NCBI GenBank assembly: GCA_964433065.1
Contig: CAYSPZ010000003.1
Span: 1-64,000 of the forward strand
Direction: 5' to 3'
DNA from: RGIG3009 sp964433065
GTDB lineage: Bacteria; Bacillota; Clostridia; Oscillospirales; Acutalibacteraceae
DNA length: 64,000 nt
Of this stretch, positions 43,421-51,702 are shown piece after piece. Each line of letters begins with the position of its first letter. Position 1 is the first letter of the stretch. A program made the position numbers and the translations under genes. The notes beneath the pieces were generated by a model. The model ran no database searches. It saw only the letters and a program-made list of their open reading frames with translations, and had not been told where the DNA came from.

Positions 43421-43781
43421 TCTGTTGTCTCCTCTTTTCCGCTTTTGCTTCGCGGATATATTTCCTCAGTGCGATCTGCATATCGCTCTTGCGCATATCG
43501 TGAGAATACGGAATACCAAAATAATCGAAGATATCCCGTAACTGCGGTTTGGTACCCGTTTGTACCCATTGCGTAAGATATCTGTTTTTATAGATCAATT
43601 GGTTCCGCATTTCAGCGTGGGTATCCACGACCGTTACCGTGAGATCGGGCGGCACCGTCGGTTCGGGTGTGACAACCTTCTCTTCGACGATCGTCCACCC
43701 CGACGCCAACAGATCTTCCATATCTTCGCGCGACCGAACGGTCTTATAGGCACTCCCGTATTCGTTCACCATCCGTACCAT
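43407..43781 (-). CDS. Phage protein after portal, SAP-like C-terminus
   Basis: 124 aa. N-terminal segment MVNEYGSAYKTVRSREDMED and a C-terminal helix-extended-helix resembling a SAP fold (LRDIFDYFGIPYSHDMRKSD). Function not recognised; probably a head-completion protein by position. One-base overlap with the portal gene. Confidence 0.55.
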   Translation of the reverse strand: MVRMVNEYGSAYKTVRSREDMEDLLASGWTIVEEKVVTPEPTVPPDLTVTVVDTHAEMRNQLIYKNRYLTQWVQTGTKPQLRDIFDYFGIPYSHDMRKSDMQIALRKYIREAKAEKRRQQNDGE

Positions 43782-45634
43782 TACATCGCACTTCCTTCCG
43801 CGATCGCGTTTTTCATTAACGCCGTACGCGCTTGTTCGGGCATCTGATCGTATACCTGCCGCATATCTTCCGACAAACCGTTGAGCACGTCTTCTTCGGT
43901 GAGCGGTGCAGGTTCGGCAATCACGCCCGTGCCGCCTGTTTCCTGCGATACCTGTTGGTTTGCCTGCATCATCTCGCGCAGTAAGCCGTTCACGTTCGGG
44001 ACGGTACCTTTCGGAAGTCTGGACAAATACTGGAACACGTTGAGGACACCGCGATCAAACAGGTTGTCAAGCGTACGAATAGATTGTGATTTGCTCCAAA
44101 GGGTAGACGCGCCGACGTCGATCCGCGCGTTGATCACGAGCTCCTTATACCGCGCGCCGTCGAACGGCATATACCATACCGACCCGTCGGCATCGGTATT
44201 TTTGATCTGGCGTTTTCCGTATGCCATCACAAAGAACTCCGCCCATACACGCGCCACATCCTCAATGAACGAGAAGAAACGGTTCTGTACCGTCTGCATC
44301 GGCATTGTAGCGGCTTCGCGCACCGCGATGATCGCCGACGTGTTTTCGGGATTGACGTCACCGAGCGCACTTTCGTTGGCGCCGCTTTGGATGAGTGTCT
44401 GCGAGATCATCGACATAATCATATTGTCGTAGTTCGGCGAGAAGGTCGGCGGTGTAATGGTCCGCATCGCGTTGTCAAGCAATCCACCGGCGGAATTCAC
44501 GTAAACGATCTGTCCCGGTTCGTTGGTGATGGGTTGTTGGATCATATCGTGGTTCACCAGAATGGTCGGCATACCGACGATCATGACCGCCCAGACCGCA
44601 GCGGTCATCATACGATTGATGGCGATCTGGTTGGGGATCAGGTGGGTGACCTCGCTTTCCCCGTAAATGTTGTTTTTTCGACGTTCCCACGGAAACACCG
44701 CGAGCGGATATAACCGCACACCGATATCCCACGGTTTTCGCACCACGACACCGTTACTGACCATCGTTGCCATCACGCGGTATTCGCCGTTATCGTCGTA
44801 TTCCTTATACAGTTTCGTGAGCAACAATGTGCGTTTAGTACCTTGCTGTTCCACCTCGCCGTACTGTCCCGCCTGGTTCGCATAATCGCTGTCGGGTTTG
44901 ATCTTGTCGACCTCGTCGTGCGGACGTTTGTTCGCCTTCATAATCCGCTTGATCTCATCGACACCTTTACGTTGCGCCACGATGATATACGGTTGCTTTT
45001 GCACGTTGCGGTTGGACGGGTCGCCGAAATAGACGTTCTCGATATCCAACACTTCGCACGAGATATCGCCCTTGATGGCGGCGGTACGGCTTTCGTTGGC
45101 ATACAGACCCGTACGGATGGTGTCGTCCCAGTAGGTATACAAAACACCCGTTCCGCTTACGTAGGCGTCGCGCAATACCTGTTCTTTGAGATCTTCGAGT
45201 TTGACGCGTTCCGCCGTCACGTCGAAGTATGTAGAAAGTGCGGACATCACAAGATTGATCTCTTCGTCGGTCGGGATCTCCTCGTTAAATTCCGCCACAC
45301 CGTCCATACCGATGGCGGCGTTCTCGCGCAATTGCTCGATGCGTTTTTGGAGTTCCTGCGTGTTGGGGATCCCTTCGGCGGAGAAATTGACCGCCACGGG
45401 ATTGGAACCAACGACCGCCATTTTGTAATCGGCGATCCGCTTAATGACGTTATGACGAACGAGCGGGCGATCGGATCCGCATTTCGCGCCGTACCATTGA
45501 TCACCGACCATAAATCGCTCGTTCACTTTGTTTTGTTCATATAAACCACGAGTGCCCAACCCGCTCTTGTAGTTGGCGCCATCCTCGTATTCTTTTTGAA
45601 TTACCGCAGGATCAAACCATTTTTTGTCATCCAT
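43781..45634 (-). CDS. Phage portal protein
   Basis: 617 aa. The N-terminal VNERFMVGDQWYG and RPLVRHNVIKRIADYKMAVV, and the middle segment PLAVFPWERRKNNIYGESEV, are typical of portal proteins of short-tailed phages. The C-terminus is acidic. It lies next to the capsid gene. The dodecameric portal would be the DNA entry channel. Confidence 0.88.
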   Translation of the reverse strand: MDDKKWFDPAVIQKEYEDGANYKSGLGTRGLYEQNKVNERFMVGDQWYGAKCGSDRPLVRHNVIKRIADYKMAVVGSNPVAVNFSAEGIPNTQELQKRIEQLRENAAIGMDGVAEFNEEIPTDEEINLVMSALSTYFDVTAERVKLEDLKEQVLRDAYVSGTGVLYTYWDDTIRTGLYANESRTAAIKGDISCEVLDIENVYFGDPSNRNVQKQPYIIVAQRKGVDEIKRIMKANKRPHDEVDKIKPDSDYANQAGQYGEVEQQGTKRTLLLTKLYKEYDDNGEYRVMATMVSNGVVVRKPWDIGVRLYPLAVFPWERRKNNIYGESEVTHLIPNQIAINRMMTAAVWAVMIVGMPTILVNHDMIQQPITNEPGQIVYVNSAGGLLDNAMRTITPPTFSPNYDNMIMSMISQTLIQSGANESALGDVNPENTSAIIAVREAATMPMQTVQNRFFSFIEDVARVWAEFFVMAYGKRQIKNTDADGSVWYMPFDGARYKELVINARIDVGASTLWSKSQSIRTLDNLFDRGVLNVFQYLSRLPKGTVPNVNGLLREMMQANQQVSQETGGTGVIAEPAPLTEEDVLNGLSEDMRQVYDQMPEQARTALMKNAIAEGSAM

Positions 45635-45662
45635 TACCTGTTTTTCTCCTTTAAACTGTTGT

Positions 45663-45733
45663 GCCGACAGTGGGAATTGGACCTCACATCCGTACTCTAT
45701 AAATAGCCGCTCTCCCGTTTGAGCTATGTCGGC
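45663..45733 (-). tRNA. Degenerate tRNA-like sequence between portal and capsid genes
   Basis: Acceptor strands GCCGACA and TGTCGGC pair perfectly over 7 bp and the D-arm GCTC/GAGC is intact. The T-arm keeps 4 of 5 pairs, but no anticodon stem forms and CCA is not encoded (ACAA follows). 71 bases. Best read as a decayed phage tRNA or a tRNA mimic. Confidence 0.6.
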
Positions 45734-45738
45734 GTGTT

Positions 45739-45757
45739 GGGGCGGAAATTCCGCCCC
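45739..45757 (-). other. Hairpin after the capsid gene
   Basis: GGGGCGG and CCGCCCC form a 7-bp stem with a 5-base A/T loop just beyond the capsid stop. No T-run follows, so it may be a processing or partial termination site that keeps capsid mRNA abundant. Confidence 0.55.
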
Positions 45758-45771
45758 GTTGGGAGTGATGA

Positions 45772-46683
45772 TCAGTATACGTACGCGTAGATAGCGTCGG
45801 CTTTGCTGTTCTTGACGAGCAGATCGTAGTAGGTACGATAGTCGAACTTGTACGCGTCCGCCGCCTGGTTCTGATCGGGCGAGAAGGTGCGGATCTTCTC
45901 GGTCTTTTTGACCAGCGAAGCACCTTTCTTCGGCATCACCAACAGACCAATGTTTTTGGCGGCAGCGGCGGGCACAAAGCCACCATCAGTCTGACCTTCG
46001 TCCACGCCGTTGTAGAATTCGAATGCGGTCTTCATACGGTTATCGGACACCGGGATGATCGGCACACCGTTAAGGGTCTTCACCTTCGTGGTGATCTCGC
46101 CTTTCTTGAAGTCGTTGACCACCAACATACGGGTGAGCTCGGCGGAGTTTTGGATCGCCGCCCATACGGTCGGGTTGACGAAACAGACCAGTTCCTCATC
46201 GAAACCGACGGTGTTTTGAACCTCGTTAAACGCGGTATTCAACATTTTGAGGATCTCGGTGTCGTGGGTACCGGTGACGGTATGCGATTTGGTAACCGCC
46301 AAACCCGCCAGTTTGGACAAGCAATACGCGTCCACTTCGGGGACGACGCGGGTGCGGACAAACTCGCCCATCACCTGACCGGCAAGATTGGAAATCCCCG
46401 TTTCGTCTTCGTCCTCGCGGTCGATCTGGAACGAACGAGCGCGGTCTTGCGAAAGAGTATACGGTTTATTGGAAACCGTGATGGAACCTTTGATGAAACC
46501 GGTATCACGGTCATAGTCGCCGAGACCGGACAGATCCATTTCGGGAATCAACACGGTTTTCGCGCCAACGAATTTCGCGCGCAGGGCATTGTCGGCTAAA
46601 AAGCCGGTTACGGGACCTTGGACAAACAGTTTGTCGAGTTCTTGGGTAAGGACTGTTGCAAATTCAAAATTGTTAATAGGCAT
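45772..46683 (-). CDS. Major capsid protein
   Basis: 303 aa with HK97-type features: VLIPEMDLSGLGDYDRDTGF, then a helix with FVRTRVVPEVDAYCLSKLAG and a late LNGVPIIPVSDNRMK segment. It follows a scaffold gene and precedes the portal. Confidence 0.87.
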   Translation of the reverse strand: MPINNFEFATVLTQELDKLFVQGPVTGFLADNALRAKFVGAKTVLIPEMDLSGLGDYDRDTGFIKGSITVSNKPYTLSQDRARSFQIDREDEDETGISNLAGQVMGEFVRTRVVPEVDAYCLSKLAGLAVTKSHTVTGTHDTEILKMLNTAFNEVQNTVGFDEELVCFVNPTVWAAIQNSAELTRMLVVNDFKKGEITTKVKTLNGVPIIPVSDNRMKTAFEFYNGVDEGQTDGGFVPAAAAKNIGLLVMPKKGASLVKKTEKIRTFSPDQNQAADAYKFDYRTYYDLLVKNSKADAIYAYVY

Positions 46684-46699
46684 TCTTCATCTTCCCTTC

Positions 46700-47500
46700 T
46701 TATTGACCCCAGATGCCGCGCCTCATGGCAGCGATAACGGGGTCGGTTCCTTCATCTGTGTTTTTGGAGGCAAGCGCCCCCATACTGGCTTTGGATGCCG
46801 CCGCTTGTTCTGCTTTTGCGGCATCGGCTTTTTTTCGTTCTCGATGTTGGAAACGAAGATACGCATCCAAAAGGTGGACGCCTTTTTCCTCCGCTTCGCG
46901 GCGAACTGCCGCGGGGAGTTTGCTGTATTCCGTGATTTCGGGACATTCCGCACGCGCTTCGACGAGTTCATCGGCAAGGCGTTTCGTGACGGCTTCGTCC
47001 GTTTCCGCGTCCTTTTGTTGTTCGGAGGCGATAAGGCTTTCAAACGCTGCCTTGTTCTTCCCTTTCTCAACTTCGAGTAATGTTTTGGCAAGTTCTTCGT
47101 CACCGTTACAACGGTCGACAAGTGCTTCGTATTGCCTGTCTTCGTGTTGTTTTCGGATAGATTCGGCGAACTCGACCAACGATTTACCTTCCGAGGCTGC
47201 CACGTATTTCAGTGAATCCAGCACGGGCAAAAGTCGATCATAGTTCATCCCTTTTTGTGCATATGCGGCCGCGTCTTGTCGGGATAAATGTTTGACTTGC
47301 CCGTTGAATTTCACCGAGAAAAGCGCTTCCTCTTCGGCGGGTGCAGTTTCCGCATTGGTCGTTTCGACAGTCGTTTCGTCACTGGTTTGTTCCGTCGCTT
47401 CTGCCGTCACTTCCTCTGCTTCCGCTGCGGGGGTGGTTTCTTCCGTCGTTTCCTGTGGTTGGGTCTCGACGGTTTCAACCGTAGTGTTGACTTCTTCCAT
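46700..47500 (-). CDS. Phage scaffolding protein
   Basis: 266 aa. The first 60 residues are nearly all Thr, Glu and Ala, the middle is helical coiled coil (LVDRCNGDEELAKTLLEVEK) and the C-terminus is basic. This composition and the place directly before the capsid gene fit a scaffold. Confidence 0.78.
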   Translation of the reverse strand: MEEVNTTVETVETQPQETTEETTPAAEAEEVTAEATEQTSDETTVETTNAETAPAEEEALFSVKFNGQVKHLSRQDAAAYAQKGMNYDRLLPVLDSLKYVAASEGKSLVEFAESIRKQHEDRQYEALVDRCNGDEELAKTLLEVEKGKNKAAFESLIASEQQKDAETDEAVTKRLADELVEARAECPEITEYSKLPAAVRREAEEKGVHLLDAYLRFQHRERKKADAAKAEQAAASKASMGALASKNTDEGTDPVIAAMRRGIWGQ

Positions 47501-47547
47501 TTCTTAAATATCTCCTTTCGCTATGGTTGGCGAAATTTTGATCGCTC

Positions 47548-47748
47548 TTAAAGGTCTTCCTGTGCGTCGCCGTTATACGACAGGAAATTTTGATAGGCTT
47601 GTACGGCTTTCTGCATTTTTCGTTTTTCTTCTTCGGTGGGTTCTCGCGCCTTCTGCTCGATCGCCTTATGTCGATTGACCAAAACCGACACGATCTTAGG
47701 CAAATACGCCAGAACGTAACCGACGATCACGCCGATCAGCATTACCAT
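47548..47748 (-). CDS. Small phage membrane protein
   Basis: One N-terminal membrane segment (MVMLIGVIVGYVLAYLPKIV) and a charged tail. The AAAGGAGG site abuts the ATG at 47757 but is 9 bases from the ATG at 47748, so the latter is preferred (66 aa). It overlaps the terminase end. Function unknown. Confidence 0.6.
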   Translation of the reverse strand: MVMLIGVIVGYVLAYLPKIVSVLVNRHKAIEQKAREPTEEEKRKMQKAVQAYQNFLSYNGDAQEDL

Positions 47749-49082
47749 CCGTTCCATCCTCCTTTAAAATCTTCCGAGGATAAACTCCCTCGGTATAACA
47801 CGGCGCCGTCCGCTTGCCGTTGCCATCTTCGCGCAACGCTCGGCTCGACCGGACGGAAACCGGTGATATCTTCCATCGCGTACCGCAACGCGTCCATCAA
47901 GTGGTTGTTCTTGTCGACCGGCTTATTCTTGCCGGTCCCGTCGTCCTTCTTGTCCCAAATGTATGAGGACAACTCCGCGACCGTATTCGAACATTTCGGG
48001 TGAACGATGATGCGGTATTCTTGGATCCGCGAGATACCGTGCAAAAGAGATCCTTGTCCCTTTGCCGCAGGTGTCACGCGCGGAATACCGTTGCGCCGCA
48101 ACTCCTCGTTGGATTTCGGTTCGGCACTGTCCGCGCGGATCCGCTCTTTGGAATACCCCTTGTTAAGGATCATCGCGGCGATCTCGTTGTTGAGCATACC
48201 GCGCTCGTAATGTTCGTCGTAAATATACAACAGGCGGTCATCAGGATTAACGGCGGCGGCAATAAACGCGGCAGGGTCGTTCGTATAGCCGTAGTCCAAC
48301 CCGAAAACGTGTCGATATTTCCATTGATCAGGTAGATTATGTACGTCAAACGCCTGCACTTCCCACTTGTCGTAGACAAGACCGTCGGCAATTCCCCACT
48401 CGCCCAGACCCGCGACCGCATATAAACGGGGGTTGTCCCGTTTCATCCGCTCGTATAGTGCGCGGTCCGCATCGTCCAAGAACTCGTTGCAACGATAATC
48501 GGTCGTGTAGGCGTCGATCTCGGGTGCCTGCTTATCAAAAAACCGCTTTTTCAACCAGTGTTTTTCGCTCCACGGGTTGAACGTAAGCGTGATCTGCTTG
48601 AAGAGATGTTCGGGCATCTCACCACGGATGGACGTATCGAGTTTGTCGAACGCTTCTTCCGATGCGATCTCGAACGCTTCTTCGATCCACACCCAACAAA
48701 GGTATCCTTTTTCCACCGTGATAGACGCCAATTTGTGAACGTCGTCGAAACCACGAAACAGGATCTTTTGTCCCGTCGGCAGATAGGTCATCTCCATCGG
48801 GCTCTTGATACATTTCCAGTATTGATTGACGTTCAGTTTGTCGATCGCCCAACGCAGATCCGCAAACGTGGATCCACGATGCGTATCCATCACCTGTCGT
48901 ATCACTAACAGGTTCGACTGGGGATAACGCATAAGCCGATAAATGAAGTTGAGCGCGGTGGTTTTTGATTTCTTAGAACCTTTTCCACCCTTGACCGCGC
49001 GGTATCGAGCGCGTGATCGCCAAAAAGAACCGTACCCGGCGCCGACCACCTTCGCCCAATCAATTCTTACTCGTTCTTCCAC
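47742..49082 (-). CDS. Terminase large subunit
   Basis: 446 aa. Walker A-type GGKGSKKSKT near the N-terminus, Walker B-like LCWVWIEEAFEI, and C-terminal nuclease acidic residues around VFGLDYGYTNDPAAF and IRADSAEPKS. It powers DNA packaging. Confidence 0.93.
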   Translation of the reverse strand: MEERVRIDWAKVVGAGYGSFWRSRARYRAVKGGKGSKKSKTTALNFIYRLMRYPQSNLLVIRQVMDTHRGSTFADLRWAIDKLNVNQYWKCIKSPMEMTYLPTGQKILFRGFDDVHKLASITVEKGYLCWVWIEEAFEIASEEAFDKLDTSIRGEMPEHLFKQITLTFNPWSEKHWLKKRFFDKQAPEIDAYTTDYRCNEFLDDADRALYERMKRDNPRLYAVAGLGEWGIADGLVYDKWEVQAFDVHNLPDQWKYRHVFGLDYGYTNDPAAFIAAAVNPDDRLLYIYDEHYERGMLNNEIAAMILNKGYSKERIRADSAEPKSNEELRRNGIPRVTPAAKGQGSLLHGISRIQEYRIIVHPKCSNTVAELSSYIWDKKDDGTGKNKPVDKNNHLMDALRYAMEDITGFRPVEPSVARRWQRQADGAVLYRGSLSSEDFKGGWNGW

Positions 49083-49599
49083 TAAACCACTCCGTATCTT
49101 TAAACAACGCCAGTAACGTGGCGTTAGTGCGCGACCCGTTCTGCATCACATAAGGATTAACGATAAACGCGCGTTTGTTCTCAACCGTGCATTTTGCAAA
49201 AACACCGCGCCGACACAGTTCCGAAATCGTCCGTTCGGCGGTACGTTCCGACATTGATCGCGCACACAGTTTCACAATATCCATGCTTTTAAGGAAGTTG
49301 CCGTTTCGAAAACGCAGGATCCCACTGTTGATGCCAACGTACGGCATCACCGCGCTTAAAAGCCACACCGCATTCGGCGAAAGACGCTCGCACAGCCGCG
49401 CCGACAGATCGGGAAACTGCTTAACAAAACGACGACCGCCGTTGACCGTAACCGTATCCGCCTCAAACTTCTTCTTTGCCTCGATCTGTTCCTTACGGAT
49501 AACCGTGACTTTATCACCTTTGCGTATTTCAACATCCATCACCGCGCCGGTCTCTTCTTCAACAAGACGCATCGCCGACGAGTCATTTGTAAAATCCAT
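49060..49599 (-). CDS. Winged-helix protein upstream of terminase (RepL-like)
   Basis: 179 aa. The central segment (LRFRNGNFLKSMDIVKLCAR, then MSERTAERTISELCRRGVFA and FIVNPYVMQNG) follows the winged-helix pattern of RepL-type replication proteins. The start ATG 49599 has GGAGGGG upstream, immediately beside the direct repeats at 49612-49667, which it may bind. Could be a regulator or a packaging factor. Confidence 0.6.
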   Translation of the reverse strand: MDFTNDSSAMRLVEEETGAVMDVEIRKGDKVTVIRKEQIEAKKKFEADTVTVNGGRRFVKQFPDLSARLCERLSPNAVWLLSAVMPYVGINSGILRFRNGNFLKSMDIVKLCARSMSERTAERTISELCRRGVFAKCTVENKRAFIVNPYVMQNGSRTNATLLALFKDTEWFSGRTSKN

Positions 49600-49611
49600 A
49601 AGCCCCTCCGA

Positions 49612-49667
49612 AAAAGTCCGCCACTGGTGACGGTAAATAGGGCAAAAGTCCGCCACTGGTGACGGTA
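49612..49667. repeat. Two 24-bp direct repeats with internal dyad
   Basis: Copies at 49612-49635 and 49644-49667 are identical over 24 bases and start 32 bases apart, about three helical turns. Each contains the dyad CCG-N-CAC-TG-GTG-N-CGG. They lie just before the winged-helix gene, so they may be its operator or a packaging (pac) site. Confidence 0.75.
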
Positions 49668-49924
49668 CGCCAAAATGCCAATGCGCCTTAGAACCGCAAG
49701 GGCTGAGAGGCACTTTTTTTGACTTTGTTCCTTCTTATTCTTTCTCTCTGCTCTTTTTCGACCGCCAATTTTGCGTCGCGGGCGAGGAAATAGCCGCCTT
49801 TTTTGTCGAAAAAAATATTGAGAGGGGTATCTATTATACCCTCCCCCCGTCCCTCGCGGGGGTTGGGGCGTTCCTTCCCGATTTCACCGCGACAGGGGTT
49901 TACTCCTTACCTTTCAATTCGCAG

Positions 49925-49955
49925 AAAAACCACCAGACCGTCAAAAGGTGGTTTT
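49925..49955 (-). terminator. Leftward terminator in the 49.7-50.15 kb intergenic region
   Basis: Perfect 9-bp stem AAAACCACC/GGTGGTTTT, followed on the reverse strand by TTTTTCTG. It lies about 200 bases beyond the 128-aa gene and would separate it from the packaging operon. No coding region could be supported at 49700-50150. Confidence 0.6.
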
Positions 49956-50009
49956 AAACGCTCGAAACTGCGCGGAGTGTTGGATGATTATGCAACAGCG
50001 ACTGCGAAT

Positions 50010-50147
50010 GTTTATACACAAACACCACCGTTTATACATCATTCCGCGCATAACTATACATTTTGTAGCAACCTGCACAACCGAGCGTATCACCACTTGT
50101 GCGCTTTGCCGAAAATGAACTATACAAAATAATAGTTGCGTATAGTT
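50010..50147. repeat. Cluster of TATACA-type short repeats
   Basis: GTTTATACA at 50010 and 50030, AACTATACA at 50052 and 50118, and the inverse GTATAGTT at 50140. Iteron-like spacing over about 140 bases in a gene-free region. Candidate binding sites of a replication or packaging protein. Confidence 0.45.
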
Positions 50148-50153
50148 GGGCGG

Positions 50154-50540
50154 TTAATCGGGGACGTTTTCCTCTCCCTCGAAGATAACACCCTTGAAAT
50201 CAATCTCCTGACGCGTGGTTTCGACCATCCCGTGATTGACCTTACCCAGAAAGATATAACCTGTGGTGTTTCCTTTGTCCGCTAAACAGTCCTCCAAGTC
50301 CGCCCTGCTCTCCTGCTTCGCATTTTTAATGGCACTCAGTAGTGTTTGTGCGCGCTCATCCCCCTGTTTTGCCTTTTCATCAAGGTCGCAAATCATCGCC
50401 TCAAATTCGTTCGACGTTTGCCCGAGATATAACGCAATACGCGCGAGGTTAAGCGGTTTCCCCCGTTCCGCCGCGTGGTGGCGCGCTTTGTCAACTGCCG
50501 CGACGATCTGATCTACGTCGAAAATTCGCTCGTTTCGCAT
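50154..50540 (-). CDS. Putative terminase small subunit
   Basis: 128 aa. Helical N-terminus with LNLARIALYLGQTSNEFEAM, then a long helix and a beta tail FLGKVNHGMVETTRQEIDFK. Its place ahead of the terminase genes and the shape fit a small terminase; the sequence alone does not prove it. Confidence 0.45.
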   Translation of the reverse strand: MRNERIFDVDQIVAAVDKARHHAAERGKPLNLARIALYLGQTSNEFEAMICDLDEKAKQGDERAQTLLSAIKNAKQESRADLEDCLADKGNTTGYIFLGKVNHGMVETTRQEIDFKGVIFEGEENVPD

Positions 50541-50673
50541 AATTACCTCCGTTTGTGAATTTTTTTCACTTTAATTCCCATACAATCACAAATCCGCGAT
50601 TTTGTAAAGTGTTATGCAAGTGTTAAGTTTCAAAAACATTCGAAAACGTGCGTACGCGCGTAATAAAAAGAAA

Positions 50674-50703
50674 AACCGCCCCTTTCGGGACGGCTTGAAA
50701 AAA
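50674..50703. repeat. 30-bp repeat element, copy 1
   Basis: Identical to 51664-51693. Contains a hairpin (CCGCCCC TTTC GGGACGG) and ends in an A-tract about 30 bases before a TTGACA promoter. On the reverse strand this copy is followed by TTTTTCTTTTT and can act as a leftward terminator. Confidence 0.75.
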
Positions 50704-50729
50704 TTTTTGAGAAATTTTGAAAAAAGGGG

Positions 50730-50758
50730 TTGACAAACTCGTACGAGTATGCTACTAT
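50730..50758 (+). promoter_or_regulatory. Promoter of the toxin-like peptide with palindromic spacer
   Basis: TTGACA (50730-50735), 17-bp spacer, TACTAT (50753-50758). The spacer contains the perfect palindrome ACTCGTACGAGT (50737-50748). A-tracts upstream look like UP elements. Confidence 0.8.
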
Positions 50759-50849
50759 GGTCTTGTCGCAAGGGAAACCGAACGACACAGCACCGACAGG
50801 CGAAGCGGTTAGCATACCTCTGGAACGACGGAAGAAAGGGGTGTTGCAT

Positions 50850-50912
50850 ATGGGATACGAATTGCTAATACTTATTACAGTTTTGCTTCTCGTACTTGCC
50901 ATAAAAAAATAA
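50850..50912 (+). CDS. 20-aa hydrophobic peptide, candidate type I toxin
   Basis: Encodes MGYELLILITVLLLVLAIKK: one membrane span with a double-lysine end, the layout of Fst/TxpA-type membrane toxins. AAAGGGG lies 8 bases before the ATG. The long leader contains AGCGGTTA, which can pair with the sequence around the stop codon. A convergent antisense RNA (50903-50986) covers its 3' end. Confidence 0.62.
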   Translation: MGYELLILITVLLLVLAIKK

Positions 50913-50986
50913 CCGCTCCCGAGCAAAGGCAAGCGGTTATCTTGTGCAATGACGGGTTGACTTAACCGTCAGCCTGTCGGTGTTCC
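50903..50986 (-). ncRNA. Convergent antisense RNA, candidate RNA antitoxin
   Basis: From the TTGACA-17-TATTAT promoter at 50993-51021 to a terminator with the 9-bp stem ATAACCGCT/AGCGGTTAT and seven T. About 84 nt, complementary to the stop codon and 3' part of the toxin mRNA. It includes an additional TGACGG/CCGTCA hairpin. Confidence 0.6.
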
Positions 50987-50992
50987 GTCGTT

Positions 50993-51021
50993 ATAATACC
51001 ACAGAAAGGAGTGTTTGTCAA
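50993..51021 (-). promoter_or_regulatory. Promoter of the antisense RNA
   Basis: Reverse strand TTGACA (51016-51021), 17-bp spacer, TATTAT (50993-50998). The -35 box overlaps the start region of the following RHH gene. Confidence 0.8.
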
Positions 51022-51275
51022 TAGCAATTAAAGACGAAGAAAAAAGAAGAGCGTATCAGCGTGAATACTATCAAGCGCACAAGGACACAAAAAAACGCTC
51101 GAAAACGTCGAGCGAGGCAAAGCGACGATATAATGAAAAAACATACTCTCGCATCGTTGCCGACGTTCCGAAAGACCTTGCCGAACAGTTCCGCGCGGTA
51201 ACCGCTCAAAAAGGCGACAGTCAAGCCGCCATCATCAAGAAAGCAATCGAGCAATACCTTGATGAGAACAAATGA
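51015..51275 (+). CDS. Ribbon-helix-helix-like protein (about 85 aa), unusual start
   Basis: A basic N-terminal half (EEKRRAYQREYYQAHKDTKK) is followed by an RHH/Arc-like segment (YSRIVADVPKDLAEQFRAVT). The only canonical start, TTG 51015, is three bases from AAAGGAG; ATA at 51021 has the ideal 9-base spacing and gives a protein starting like Met-Ala-Ile-Lys. The region is also the -35 box of the antisense promoter. Confidence 0.7.
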   Translation: MSIAIKDEEKRRAYQREYYQAHKDTKKRSKTSSEAKRRYNEKTYSRIVADVPKDLAEQFRAVTAQKGDSQAAIIKKAIEQYLDENK

Positions 51276-51399
51276 AAATCCCGCCCTGCTGTCATTCTTG
51301 GCGGAGCGTCAGCAGAACGGGACCCACAACACAATACACGCGGTATCGGCTGCCCTTGTATTGTACACCAAAGCCGGCACAAATGCAAGGAGAAAATGA
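51262..51399 (+). CDS. Possible small ORF (45 aa) overlapping the RHH end
   Basis: Out-of-frame ATG inside the RHH 3' end opens a 45-codon frame (MRTNENPALLSFLAERQQNG at the start) ending beside the next gene's ribosome site. No good Shine-Dalgarno; overlap suggests coupling. Could be chance. Confidence 0.4.
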   Translation: MRTNENPALLSFLAERQQNGTHNTIHAVSAALVLYTKAGTNARRK

Positions 51400-51401
51400 C
51401 A

Positions 51402-51611
51402 ATGAAACATATCTACGTTGTAATCAACCACACCGAAAACGACAAAAATTTCGCAACGGCGGACACGATCCGAGTCGGCACAAACCTTATGGCACTTTAT
51501 GAATGTCGCAACGTCAACATCGTTCATCTGTGCGAAACCCGTATGCAGGCAGAGAGGATCGCCTTAGAATGGAACAAGTCCTACAAAGCAAACGGTACAT
51601 ATATGTTCTAA
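51402..51611 (+). CDS. Hypothetical protein (69 aa)
   Basis: Starts MKHIYVVINHTENDKNFATA; AAGGAG lies 9 bases before ATG 51402. No family recognised. Last gene before a strong terminator. Confidence 0.6.
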   Translation: MKHIYVVINHTENDKNFATADTIRVGTNLMALYECRNVNIVHLCETRMQAERIALEWNKSYKANGTYMF

Positions 51612-51617
51612 AGCAAA

Positions 51618-51654
51618 ACCCGCTCTTCCCTCAAGGTTGAGCGGGTAGTTTTTT
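51618..51654 (+). terminator. Terminator of the RHH cassette
   Basis: Perfect 8-bp stem ACCCGCTC/GAGCGGGT followed by AGTTTTTT. Confidence 0.9.
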
Positions 51655-51663
51655 ACACCATCG

Positions 51664-51693
51664 AACCGCCCCTTTCGGGACGGCTTGAAAAAA
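51664..51693. repeat. 30-bp repeat element, copy 2
   Basis: Identical to 50674-50703, again just upstream of an A-tract and a TTGACA promoter. It marks the start of a new cassette. Confidence 0.75.
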
Positions 51694-51702
51694 ATTAAAA
51701 AT

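Noticed and set aside
49803..50132. 109-codon open frame in the gene-poor region
   Set aside because: No ribosome site, proline/arginine-rich low-complexity start, and it runs through the terminator hairpin and the TATACA repeats.
50010..50147. Possible CRISPR array
   Set aside because: Repeats are only 8-9 bases, vary in orientation and spacing, and no cas genes are present.
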